Source: Singulisphaera sp.
Lineage (GTDB): Bacteria > Planctomycetota > Planctomycetia > Isosphaerales > Isosphaeraceae
Assembly (NCBI GenBank): GCA_027451445.1
Contig: DAIDJG010000463.1
Location: forward strand, 1-64,000
Direction of reading: 5' to 3'
Length of the DNA: 64,000 nucleotides
This document shows, piece after piece, positions 36,704-45,199 of this stretch. The notes under the pieces are model-generated. The model saw nothing but the letters and a program-made list of their open reading frames with translations, had not been told where the DNA came from and ran no database searches. Made by a program: the position numbers and the translations under genes. Position 1 is the stretch's first letter. Each line of letters begins with the position of its first letter.

Positions 36704-39700
36704 ATGGAACTCTGGCACATGACCCGCATTCCGATCTCCGCGTGTCTCATCGCATCGGCGCTCGTCGCGATCCCGCGCATCCCTGCTTTTGCCCAGGCTC
36801 CGTCCACGACGAACGCCGCTGCTGCATCGGCTGGCCTCGATGGTCCGCTGTCGCCCGACAAGGCGCCATCGTCCTTTCGGCTGGAGCCTGGGCTCCGACT
36901 TGAGTTGGTCGCCGCGGAACCAATGGTGGTGAGTCCGGTGGCGCTCGCGTTCGACGAACGCGGACGACTGTATGTCGCAGAAAACCGGGGCTATCCGACC
37001 GGACCGGGAGAAGGTAATCCCCCAGTCGGTCGGATCGCACTATTGGAGGACAGCGACGGCGACGGACGGATGGATCGGCGCACCGAATTCGCCGAGGGGC
37101 TCACGTTCCCGAACGGCGTCCTCCCCTGGAAAGGCGGGTGTATTGTCACGTGTGCACCCGACGTGCTTTATCTGAAAGACACAGACGGTGACGGCAAGGC
37201 CGACGAACGCCGTGTGCTCTTTACCGGATTCGCGACCAACGGCAGTACACAACTCCGAGTGAGCCATCCCACGCTTTCGATCGACAACTGGATTTACCTC
37301 ACGAGTGGTTTGACCGGAGGGAAAGTCACCTCTCCCAGTGCGCCCGACCGTGCCCCCGTCGTTCTCGGCCGAACCGATTTCCGCTTCCGCCCGGACGGAA
37401 ATGAATGGGAAGCGGCCGACGGCGGGGCGCAGTTCGGCCAGACATTCGACGACTTCGGCCGGCGCTTCATCTGTTACAACCGCGTGCAGGTTCAGCACGT
37501 CGTGCTGTCCTCGAAAACGCTACGACGGAACCCGAACCTGGCGTTCTCCGAGACGGTGCAGAACTGTCCTGCGGATATGGTCGCCGAGCCGCTGAAGGGA
37601 CACGGCGCCGCGGCAAGACTCTTTCCGATTAGCCGAAACGTCACCACGGCCGATTCCCACGCGGGCACATTCACGGCCGCCTGTGCGGTGTTCGTCTTTC
37701 GAGGAACCGGCCTCCCTCCCTCCTATCGTGGCGGTGCGTTTTCGTGTGACCCGACGGGAAATCTCGTGCACTTCGATCGCCTCGAGCCGAGCGGAAGCAC
37801 ATTCGCGGCGCGTCGCGCTCGCGATGGGATTGAGTTTCTGGCGAGCACGGACAACTGGTTCCGGCCGGTCTTCCTCGCGTCCGGTCCGGACGGGGCCCTT
37901 TATGTTTGCGACATGTACCGCAAGACAATCGAGCACCCCGACTACTTGCCCGCCGAGATCCGAAAGCACACCGATTTCGAAAGCGGCAAGACCATGGGCC
38001 GCATATGGCGCGTCGTGCGCGAAGATGTCCCGGCAGCCGCGTTCAAGAGTCGTCGGTCGCTGAATCTCGCGTCGGCGACCGTTCCCGAACTGTGTCAAGT
38101 ACTCCGGCAGGATGACGGCTGGATGTGCGATACCGCGCATCGTCTCCTCTTGGAGCGTTCGGATAAGGACCTTGATCGAAGCCTCGCTCCGATCGTTACC
38201 GACGCGAAAGCGCCCGCGACAGCGGTCGTCCACGCGCTCTACCTGCTCGAAGCATCGCAACATCTCGGACCATTCTTGCTCCAACCGTGCTTAAAGCATC
38301 CCGCGGCACCGGTTCGCGAGCACGCGCTTCAACTTTTGGGGCGGTTACTCGCTGCGGGCTCTCCTGCGATTGAGCTTGGGACGATTCTCGACCTGGCGCA
38401 CGACGACGACGCCCGCGTGCGGTTCCAGGCCGCGATCGTGCTCGGTTCGTGGCCCGTGGCGGACGGGCCGAGCCGAAAGACGGTTGCGGGTGCGCTCGCG
38501 CGGATCGCTGCCCGTGATGGTGCCGACCGCTGGCTTCGTGCGGCGGTCTTCAGCGGCCTTGCAGGGCGGGAGCGAGATTTCCTGACAGCCCTCAGGGACC
38601 AAACCCGTCCCAAGGATTCGCTACCGCCCGAATTAATCAGCGAGCTGGGTCGCCTTCTCGGAGCGAGCCGCCCGAGTGCGGAGTGGCCCGAGCTCCTGCG
38701 CGAGTGCTTGCTCACGGGAACAGGCTACTCCCCGATCGAGCGAGCGGCGCTTCTGACCGGACTTGCTGAGTCGATTCGTGGCAAGGTGCCGGCCGGGAGC
38801 GATGTGTGGTCTACCGTGCTTGGAAAGAGCGACGAACAGCGAGCGTTGCGTGATGCTGTGACCGATCTCGCAACCGCGATGAATGACGCCGCCCTCGACG
38901 CCAATCGACCGCTAGAGCAGCGTCGGACGGCGGTGGGGCTGCTTGCTTTTACTACACACTCACTCTCGGGTGAGACTCTTCTCCGACTGCTAAGCCCGGG
39001 CGAGCCGAGCGCGCTTCAGATCGCTGCGGTGCGAGCTTTGAGCACGCAATCCGACCCTGGCCTGACCACGGCCTTGCTGTCGCGTGAGCGGTTCGCGGCG
39101 TACACGCCCGCGTTGCGCGGGGAAGTGCTATCGTCGCTGCTCCAACAATCGCAACATCTGAATGGTGTCCTGACTGCTGTGGAATCCGGCACAATCCCCG
39201 CGAGCGCGATTGATGCGCTTCATCGCCGTCAGCTCACGCAGCACCGCGATACGGCGATTCGCGATCGGGCGCAAAAACTCTTTGGCGCGGTTGCTGGTGA
39301 CCGGGCCAAGGTGTACGAGGCGTATAAGGACGTGGTGGCACAGAAAGCCGACGCCGCCCACGGCCGGGTCGTTTTTCGGCGTGAATGCGCTTCGTGCCAC
39401 CGACTCGATCGTGAAGGCTTTCCCGTTGGCCCGGATTTGTTTGGCATCCGAAATCAGCCCAAGGAATCGATCCTGCTTCATGTCCTCGCCCCCGATCACG
39501 AGATCACTCCGGGCTTCGCGTCCTACACAGTCGCGACCAAGGACGGGCGTACTCTGACGGGCCTAATCGCTTCCGAAACGCCAAACAGCATCACGCTGCG
39601 GCAACCGCTCGGCAAGGAAGACACCATCCTGCGCAGCGAGATCGAAGAACTCGCTGCGAGCAAGCAATCCTTGATGCCGCAGGGGCTGGAGAAGAACATC

Positions 39701-39763
39701 ACCCGCCAGGAGTTCACGGATTTGCTGGCCTATCTCAAAGGCGAAGATGCTTCCTCTCCTTGA
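36704..39763 (+). CDS. PVC-type membrane-bound dehydrogenase with HEAT repeats and C-terminal cytochrome c
   Basis: The ATG at 36704 has AGGAAGAG about 7 nt upstream and a leader around residues 5-25 (RIPISACLIASALVAIP), giving 1019 aa. Residues about 50-430 match the PVC putative dehydrogenase domain (FRLEPGLRLELVAAEPMVVSPVALAFDERGRLYVAENRGY, GRIALLEDSDGDGRMDRRTEFAEGLTFPNGVLPWKGG). HEAT-like helices follow. The C-terminal cytochrome domain has the haem motif CASCH in VFRRECASCHRLDREGFPVGPDL, then LTGLIASETPNSITLRQPLG. Such fusions are probably periplasmic oxidoreductases for sugars or related compounds; the substrate is unknown. Confidence 0.92.
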   Translation: MELWHMTRIPISACLIASALVAIPRIPAFAQAPSTTNAAAASAGLDGPLSPDKAPSSFRLEPGLRLELVAAEPMVVSPVALAFDERGRLYVAENRGYPTGPGEGNPPVGRIALLEDSDGDGRMDRRTEFAEGLTFPNGVLPWKGGCIVTCAPDVLYLKDTDGDGKADERRVLFTGFATNGSTQLRVSHPTLSIDNWIYLTSGLTGGKVTSPSAPDRAPVVLGRTDFRFRPDGNEWEAADGGAQFGQTFDDFGRRFICYNRVQVQHVVLSSKTLRRNPNLAFSETVQNCPADMVAEPLKGHGAAARLFPISRNVTTADSHAGTFTAACAVFVFRGTGLPPSYRGGAFSCDPTGNLVHFDRLEPSGSTFAARRARDGIEFLASTDNWFRPVFLASGPDGALYVCDMYRKTIEHPDYLPAEIRKHTDFESGKTMGRIWRVVREDVPAAAFKSRRSLNLASATVPELCQVLRQDDGWMCDTAHRLLLERSDKDLDRSLAPIVTDAKAPATAVVHALYLLEASQHLGPFLLQPCLKHPAAPVREHALQLLGRLLAAGSPAIELGTILDLAHDDDARVRFQAAIVLGSWPVADGPSRKTVAGALARIAARDGADRWLRAAVFSGLAGRERDFLTALRDQTRPKDSLPPELISELGRLLGASRPSAEWPELLRECLLTGTGYSPIERAALLTGLAESIRGKVPAGSDVWSTVLGKSDEQRALRDAVTDLATAMNDAALDANRPLEQRRTAVGLLAFTTHSLSGETLLRLLSPGEPSALQIAAVRALSTQSDPGLTTALLSRERFAAYTPALRGEVLSSLLQQSQHLNGVLTAVESGTIPASAIDALHRRQLTQHRDTAIRDRAQKLFGAVAGDRAKVYEAYKDVVAQKADAAHGRVVFRRECASCHRLDREGFPVGPDLFGIRNQPKESILLHVLAPDHEITPGFASYTVATKDGRTLTGLIASETPNSITLRQPLGKEDTILRSEIEELAASKQSLMPQGLEKNITRQEFTDLLAYLKGEDASSP

Positions 39764-40253
39764 GCTGCATTGACCGTCCAGGCAGTGCATCCAGGAGTTT
39801 TCCTGTGCGTATACAACGTGCCCGATCATGTTTCTGCCACCCGGCCGGTCCAGATGTCCGCGAAACCGGGTTGGCTGATTAAGTCCAGGCTCGCTGGCTT
39901 CACTTGATTCATCACGGTCCAGTAAGATCAGCCGGTACGTAACGCAGAATGTTGCGCAGAACGCACGGATCATGTATTCCAAAAAAACGAGAGGCTCGAC
40001 TTCATATACTGCCCCACCCCGCTATAATTGGGTGTAAGTGGAGCTCGCCCTGCGGCGACGCAGAAACGACATCCATACCCCCCACCAGGACCCTCCTGCT
40101 TCCAACGACGCGTGAACGGTGTCTCGCCGTGCCCCGACTGTGCCCGAGCGGCGCGCTTTGTGGACGGGAAGAGGCAAACCTGAGGCGACGCAGCCCGTTC
40201 CTGAGACGCATTTTCGAGCTCTCCCTCCTGACGGACGATTCAAGGCGCACCCG
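39764..40253. other. Intergenic region with one good -10 box, no gene
   Basis: These 490 bp between the PVC dehydrogenase gene and the LExRxLL gene contain no believable coding frame. An AT-rich patch at 39972-40028 includes AAAAAAA and ends in the promoter candidate listed separately. The stretch after it would be an unusually long leader (about 220 nt) for the gene at 40254. Confidence 0.4.
40001..40028 (+). promoter_or_regulatory. Candidate sigma-70 promoter for the gene at 40254
   Basis: A perfect TATAAT stands at 40023-40028 with TTCATA (4 of 6 to TTGACA) 16 bp upstream at 40001-40006. This is the best -35/-10 match noticed in the window. A second perfect TATAAT at 40992-40997 lies 75 nt before the small gene at 41072 but lacks a good -35. 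Confidence 0.4.
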
Positions 40254-40892
40254 ATGAAGAACGGTCGACAAGCCTTCCACCCTGACCTCTTCGAATGCCA
40301 ACTGGAAACCCGCGTGCTACCCGCAGGCTTCGTTTGGATGCCGATGCCTTTTCAGCCGATCAGCCCAGCGAATAATTCGATCGTGATGCCTGGTTTCTCC
40401 TCCGCCTCCGGTGGTGCAACCGGCGCGTTTGGGGTGAACCCGGGCGCGAACGCGTACTACCTCATGATGGGCATCAACACCAATATCTACGGACTGGTCG
40501 GCCAAGCCTCGGTCGTGATTCCGTCTGGTTACGCTCTAAGTCTCGGTTCTTTCATTGCTTATGGTGCGGGATCGACCGGCGGCGTGAGCCTTACGGTTGG
40601 CTCAGGTGCCAACGCCTCAGGCCAATCCGCGCCTGCGAGCGCACCAATATCAGGCTACGGCGCCAGCTTTAACTCGGGCTACAGTACGTCGCTCAACACC
40701 GCAAACAACTACGGCATGACGACGAGCCCCGTGGGATCTGTGCCGGTTAATACGTATTCCGGCGAAAACAGTGCGCCGGATCCCTCGAATCCGCCTGCCC
40801 CGACTCCTGCACCGGTCATCGAGATTCCCTTGATGCCTGGCCCTGCTGGTCCGTCGATTCCGGCCCCCGGGCCCGTTCCCGTGATTCAGTGA
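40254..40892 (+). CDS. Secreted low-complexity protein with planctomycete LExRxLL-type N-terminus
   Basis: Start at the ATG at 40254 (MKNGRQAFHPDLFECQLETRVLPAG), giving 212 aa. The FECQLETRVLPAG segment matches the LExRxL motif that planctomycetes place at the N-terminus of many exported proteins instead of a classical leader (recalled from the family, not searched). The rest is Gly/Ser/Ala/Asn-rich with few charged residues (GYGASFNSGYSTSLNTANNYG). It ends in a Pro-rich tail (PAPTPAPVIEIPLMPGPAGPS). There is no enzyme motif. It is probably a surface or matrix protein. The gene at 41346-42377 on the other strand carries the same kind of N-terminus. Confidence 0.7.
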   Translation: MKNGRQAFHPDLFECQLETRVLPAGFVWMPMPFQPISPANNSIVMPGFSSASGGATGAFGVNPGANAYYLMMGINTNIYGLVGQASVVIPSGYALSLGSFIAYGAGSTGGVSLTVGSGANASGQSAPASAPISGYGASFNSGYSTSLNTANNYGMTTSPVGSVPVNTYSGENSAPDPSNPPAPTPAPVIEIPLMPGPAGPSIPAPGPVPVIQ

Positions 40893-41071
40893 TCGCGGCG
40901 AGAATCGATTTTCGTGCTCTGGAGGGAACGAATTCGTTCCCGTGATGCAATGTCCGACGAAATTCGGAGCGCATCGTTTGACCGGGGTCGGTATAATCAC
41001 CCTCGATCGGGCCGTCGCTTTTCTCCGCTCCGCGGAGTCGAACGGACCGAAGCCCCGCGAGTCCTGATCTC

Positions 41072-41299
41072 ATGATTCCGCTGCTTCCCCCCCTGTTTGA
41101 TCCCGCCAATCTGGCCCACGCAGTCCGTGAAATTGCCTCCGACGCCCACCGTTTGCTAAACGATCCGAACGCTTCTGATTTCGAGCTGCGCGAGCTTGTA
41201 TCGCGGATCTCGTCTCTCCTGATCGAAGTGCAAGGCCAACCGAACGAGGAACTCTCTCGCTGGTTAGACAGCGCCCGACGTCGCATTGAAGCGGTCTAA
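41072..41299 (+). CDS. Small helical protein, function unknown
   Basis: This 75-aa protein has two amphipathic helices (ANLAHAVREIASDAHRLLN and DFELRELVSRISSLLIEVQG) and a basic C-terminus (WLDSARRRIEAV). No leader or motif is seen. The start has no clear Shine-Dalgarno; a TATAAT 75 nt upstream could serve as promoter. It is convergent with the secreted protein at 41346. Coding status is supported by ordinary composition and the amphipathic pattern only. Confidence 0.5.
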   Translation: MIPLLPPLFDPANLAHAVREIASDAHRLLNDPNASDFELRELVSRISSLLIEVQGQPNEELSRWLDSARRRIEAV

Positions 41300-41345
41300 G
41301 GTCGGGCGATTGCCTGACTCTGCCGACGTGCCTTGCTGCGATCCG

Positions 41346-42377
41346 TCACGAGATCTGAATCTTGAACGGATTCGGGGGCGCGGCTCCGCCGGCTGCCACC
41401 AATGCGGCGACGTCGCCGACGACCGTACGAATCGCCGCGACCGATGCGCCTGAAGCACTGTAAAACGATGTCGCGTCGCTAAGGAGCCGGCCGGCCTCAT
41501 TTCGCGTGGCTGCGTCGGCTCTCGTGTTAAGGACGCTGTTGAATTCTTGTCGGAGCTGTGCCAGGTCGGAAACTGTCGGGGCGCCGTGGGAGAACGCGGC
41601 GACGTAGGCGTCGCTCAACTGCTGGTCCTGCTCGGTCGTAAGGGCCGCGCCAATTTTCTCGAGGGAGATGGCGTCGCGCTTCAGGATGTTCGCTTGGGCT
41701 GCCGAGTCGCCTGCGCCGCTCTCTGTGGTCTGGAGTGCTTTGTCGAGGTCTGCGCTCTCTTGCTTGCGCTGGGAGATATCGCCGCGGAAAAACCGTCGCA
41801 GGTGCTGGGTGTAGTAGATGCGGGGGTCGGGAAAGTGGGAGTCGTAACTGGGTAGCCGCAATCGAGCATCTTGCAACGCGTCCATGTCGTTTTGCAGATG
41901 CTGCTCCTCGACCGCGGAAACACCGGCCGATTCGGCGATTGACCGCATATCGGTGATGGTTTGATCGATGAGCGCGGGCGGGACATTGAGACCATCCAGA
42001 TCGGAGGTCAGCCTTGACTCGATCGTCGCCCAGCCCTTGTTTCCCACCCATCCGTTGAGCGGACATTCGTCAAGTTGAAGCGAAGCGGCAAGTGCTTTCG
42101 ATTGTGCGGATTGTCGGCCAAGGGTCGTTTTTGAGGCGTCCTGGCTGATGGCCAGGGCGTCGTTCCGGAGTGCCTGGTATTCGGCCGTCGTTGCATGTGA
42201 CCTCAACTCGAGGCCCTTCAAATCCCCAACGAACACGTCGTTTGCATGCTGAGCCCTACCCATCAGGTAGGCAAGGTTCGACGATGTTGTTGTCAAGAGC
42301 AGCCGGCATTCCAGGTCCTGAACGCGAGGTATGAACCCCCGATTACCGCGCGCGGCGGTCGACCCGTCGATGGCCAT
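41346..42377 (-). CDS. Helical exported protein with LExRxLL-type N-terminus
   Basis: The ATG at 42377 is preferred over the upstream ATG at 42443 because it puts VQDLECRLLLTTT about 20 residues from the N-terminus, as usual for this planctomycete motif; it gives 343 aa. After the motif the protein is almost entirely helical and charged (AEYQALRNDALAISQDASK, LQNDMDALQDARLRLPSYDS, ISQRKQESADLDKALQTTESG, ATRNEAGRLLSDATSFYSA). It has no TM segment or catalytic signature. Function unknown; export is inferred from the motif. Confidence 0.7.
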   Translation of the reverse strand: MAIDGSTAARGNRGFIPRVQDLECRLLLTTTSSNLAYLMGRAQHANDVFVGDLKGLELRSHATTAEYQALRNDALAISQDASKTTLGRQSAQSKALAASLQLDECPLNGWVGNKGWATIESRLTSDLDGLNVPPALIDQTITDMRSIAESAGVSAVEEQHLQNDMDALQDARLRLPSYDSHFPDPRIYYTQHLRRFFRGDISQRKQESADLDKALQTTESGAGDSAAQANILKRDAISLEKIGAALTTEQDQQLSDAYVAAFSHGAPTVSDLAQLRQEFNSVLNTRADAATRNEAGRLLSDATSFYSASGASVAAIRTVVGDVAALVAAGGAAPPNPFKIQIS

Positions 42378-42803
42378 ATCCGAGATTCCAGCGTTGGCGC
42401 CAGACCCGAGGACAAAGGATCGTCGTCGGGTCGGAGCGCCCAAGGTAGGGACTGTGTTCCCGTGCGACGTCAGTCATCTGAAGCAGGGCGAGGTTGCGAG
42501 GCTGCGACTCCGCGCGTCGCGCACAAAGGAGGGGACCTTGGTTGAACTACGAGCAACGAAACGGTTTGGTTCGAAGGTCTGACGAGTCGCGCCGAGTGAC
42601 TCATCGGGACTTGTCCGCCAGCCCATCGCGACTTGCCGGATTCAAGGTGGTCTGGAGATCACTTTCGGCAACTCGGTCACGCAGCTTGCGAAACAAGATC
42701 GGGACTGTTGGAATCGTCGTTCCGAACAAGCGAGCGAAACGGCTCAACGCGTGGTTCTCCGTACAGAAGCGGTTGATAGGCAAAGCGAATTGGGGAGGTT
42801 TGA
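42378..42803. other. Divergent intergenic region, no supported gene
   Basis: These 426 bp lie between the divergently transcribed LExRxLL gene (minus) and the metallopeptidase gene (plus). Several short frames cross it on both strands, for example one at 42331-42582, but none has a leader, motif, or composition unlike a shadow frame. Promoters for both flanking genes are expected here; none stands out. Confidence 0.4.
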
Positions 42804-43901
42804 ATGCAACATCTCATGGTTTCTATCGTTCTGATGCTCACTTTGGGCCAAGGCGACTCCAGCCCTGAGACGCCAAAAGCGAAACTGGTCGAGCCACCAG
42901 TGTCGATCACGGTCGAATCGACCCTTCCGTCCGCGCGGGGGATGATCCGGCAGTTCGCGTTTGACGGCGATCCCGCGACGCTTTTCGTCTCCGATGAGCC
43001 CATTCGGGAAAGCGATCATTTCACAATGTCGTTCGATCGACCCGTCGCGTTGAAGTCCGTCGCGGTTGTGACAGGAAGGCCGGACAGCAGCGGCGCCCTG
43101 GGCTCCGGAACGCTCGAGGTTTCTGAAGACGGCAAGGCGTTTTGCGAGGTGGCCAAGTTCGCGAGCGGTGAGGCTCATGCCAAAGGGAATCCCCACGAGA
43201 TCTGCGCGATCAGGGTCAAGTCAGAGAAAAGTCTGGAAATCCCACTGATTATTCGTGAATTCACGATCGAGTCGGAACCCTCGCTGGTCCCCTTCAAATA
43301 TCCAGTTGAAATTCAGACTGATGTCAGCGACGCGCCAGAGATGAAGGAATGGCTGGAGAAGGTCGCGCGACTTTGCGAGCGAAACTACCGCATGATCAAT
43401 GAGGAGTTGAAAACCGAGGGATACACCCCCGCGCGCGAGATCAACATGACCTTGAAAAAGGACTACCGTGGCGTGGCCGCCGCCGGCGGCACTCGGATCA
43501 CGGGCTCGGCGAAGTTCTTCAAGGAACATCCCGATGATGTCGGAGCGATGATCCACGAGACGACGCACGTCGTCCAGCACTACCGGTCGCGCAATAACCC
43601 GGGCTGGCTTGTGGAAGGAGTCGCCGATTATGTACGCTTCTTCAAGTTTGAGCCGGGGAAGATCGGACCCATCAATACCGCACGTGCTCACTACAATAGC
43701 AGCTACCGCGTGACGGCGGCGTTCCTGGCGTACCTGACGGAGAAATATGACAAGGAGATCGTCCTCAAGCTGAACAAGCTGATGCGCGAGGGGAACTACA
43801 AGGAAGACGCGTTCAAAGAGTACACGGGTAAGACGGTCCAGGAACTCGACGAAGAGTGGCGGAGTGTGCTGAGCGAAGGCGCGAAAGAAGCGGATGATTG
43901 A
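42804..43901 (+). CDS. Basic-secretory-protein-type metallopeptidase with discoidin-like domain
   Basis: This 365-aa protein has a short leader (MQHLMVSIVLMLTLGQG). Residues about 30-160 look like an F5/8 type C (discoidin) beta-sandwich (ITVESTLPSARGMIRQFAFDGDPATLFVSDEP, ...REFTIESEP). The C-terminal half matches the plant and bacterial basic secretory protein family: a zinc motif HETTH at 251-255, HVVQHY, then NPGWLVEGVADYVRFFKFEPG and YRVTAAFLAYLTEKYDKEIV. The family is M-type zinc peptidase-like, with Glu252 as presumed base. It is likely secreted, with the sandwich domain binding carbohydrate; the targets are unknown. Confidence 0.85.
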   Translation: MQHLMVSIVLMLTLGQGDSSPETPKAKLVEPPVSITVESTLPSARGMIRQFAFDGDPATLFVSDEPIRESDHFTMSFDRPVALKSVAVVTGRPDSSGALGSGTLEVSEDGKAFCEVAKFASGEAHAKGNPHEICAIRVKSEKSLEIPLIIREFTIESEPSLVPFKYPVEIQTDVSDAPEMKEWLEKVARLCERNYRMINEELKTEGYTPAREINMTLKKDYRGVAAAGGTRITGSAKFFKEHPDDVGAMIHETTHVVQHYRSRNNPGWLVEGVADYVRFFKFEPGKIGPINTARAHYNSSYRVTAAFLAYLTEKYDKEIVLKLNKLMREGNYKEDAFKEYTGKTVQELDEEWRSVLSEGAKEADD

Positions 43902-44147
43902 GCAGCGGCTTGGTCAATCGTGACGCCGAAAACTGCCGGGAAGCCGAATGTAACGGCCCGGTTGGGCCGCGGTGTCCAATGAGAGCGCTAGGGGTGATCT
44001 TGATGCGCCGGGACGTATGATTTACGCTGGCCAGGCCCAGTTTGAGGGTGCCGTGATCGTAGGTCGGGGCGTCTGGTCAGCGACTCAGCTCCGGATGCGA
44101 CCACCGTGCGAAAGGGCCGGGCGAGCTCAGCGGTTGGCAGGAAAACC

Positions 44148-44693
44148 ATGTACGTACCGAAACAGCTCTTCTTCACCAAAGGAGTGGGCACTCACCGCGA
44201 GAAACTGACCAGTTTCGAGCTGGCGTTGCGCGACGCCCAGATTGCGTGCTACAACCTGGTCCGCGTCTCGAGCATTTTCCCCCCGAAGTGCGAGGAAGTG
44301 TCGGTCCAGGAGGGGTTGAAGCAACTGCAGCCGGGTCAGATTGTCCACGTCGTGATGAGTGAGAGCGCAACGGCGGAGCCGAACCGCCTGGTCGCCGCGA
44401 GCGTTGGAGTGGCCAAGCCACGCGACCGGAACACGTTTGGGTATCTCTCGGAACACCACGCCTACGGCCAGACGGCCAAGGTCGCGGCCGACTACGCGGA
44501 AGACCTTGCTGCGGAAATGCTCGCCACCGTACTGGGAGTGGAGTTCAACCCTGACAGCTCGTGGGACGAAAAACGCGAAATCTGGCGGATCGCCGACGTG
44601 ATCTACGAAACCAAGGAAGTCACACAGACAGCCGTCGGCGACCGGGAGGGACGCTGGACGACGGTGGTAGCGGCCGCGATTCTCCTCCCCTGA
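44148..44693 (+). CDS. pdaD: Pyruvoyl-dependent arginine decarboxylase
   Basis: The ATG at 44148 follows AGGA at 5-6 nt; codons upstream in frame do not match the family. This 181-aa proenzyme has the self-cleavage site RVSSIFPPKCEE, with processing expected between Ser41 and Ser42 so that Ser42 becomes the pyruvoyl group. Other landmarks are HVVMSESATAEPNRLVAASVGVA, YGYLSEHHAYGQ-like FGYLSEHHAYGQTAKVAADYAEDLAAEMLATVLG, and a final VVAAAILLP. It converts arginine to agmatine without PLP. Together with the deoxyhypusine-synthase-like gene 0.5 kb downstream it indicates polyamine synthesis. Confidence 0.93.
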   Translation: MYVPKQLFFTKGVGTHREKLTSFELALRDAQIACYNLVRVSSIFPPKCEEVSVQEGLKQLQPGQIVHVVMSESATAEPNRLVAASVGVAKPRDRNTFGYLSEHHAYGQTAKVAADYAEDLAAEMLATVLGVEFNPDSSWDEKREIWRIADVIYETKEVTQTAVGDREGRWTTVVAAAILLP

Positions 44694-44791
44694 GTGTGGG
44701 CTGCCTCGTTCCTTCTCAGGGACCCTTCCCTTATGATTCATCCTCGCAGTGACGCCGGCCCATGTCCGCCTCACTCCGAGGAGTCCCCACG

Positions 44792-45187
44792 ATGGCTGAA
44801 TTGCCTGATTTGATTCGGCAGTACGCCGCGCTGCTCGAAGAGGAATCGCGGTTGAAGGAACGAAAGGCACGCATTCGAGTCGAAGTTCTCGCCGAGATGG
44901 CGCGGCACAACATCAAGGACGTCAACTACGCTCAAGGGAGCGCTCAGCGAATCGCCCGGTTCAAACTCCTCCCGAGGCGGGAGGAAGTGCTTTCGCTGCT
45001 CGGTCCCGAAGACTTGCTCGACTTTGCCCATTTCCCGGCCGAGAAAGTCAAGGAACTTCTGGTACCTCGCTACGGCCGCGAACGCCTACTCCCGTTGTTT
45101 GATATCGAAAAGACCGAAACACTGGTGATTCGCCGACCCCAGGGAAGCCCGAGAGAGTCCCAACCCCATTTTACCGACGACGAGTGA
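44792..45187 (+). CDS. Small helical protein within the polyamine cluster, function unknown
   Basis: The ATG at 44792 is favoured by GAGGAG about 8 nt upstream; an ATG at 44762 is in frame. The protein is 131 aa and soluble. A coiled-coil-like N-terminus (LPDLIRQYAALLEEESRLKERKARIRVEVLAEMARHN) is followed by DVNYAQGSAQRIARFKLLPRREEVLSLLGPEDLLDF and a C-terminal FDIEKTETLVIRRP. There is no catalytic motif. It ends 12 nt before the deoxyhypusine-synthase-like gene, so it is probably co-transcribed, but no functional link is known to me. Confidence 0.75.
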   Translation: MAELPDLIRQYAALLEEESRLKERKARIRVEVLAEMARHNIKDVNYAQGSAQRIARFKLLPRREEVLSLLGPEDLLDFAHFPAEKVKELLVPRYGRERLLPLFDIEKTETLVIRRPQGSPRESQPHFTDDE

Positions 45188-45199
45188 GACCGAACGGCC

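Noticed and set aside
42331-42582. Possible 83-aa plus-strand gene before the metallopeptidase
   Set aside because: It overlaps the start of the LExRxLL gene, lacks a ribosome site and shows no recognisable pattern.
43950-43968. CGGCCCGGTTGGGCCG hairpin after the metallopeptidase gene as a terminator
   Set aside because: The stem is only 6 bp and no T-run follows, so it is too weak to call.
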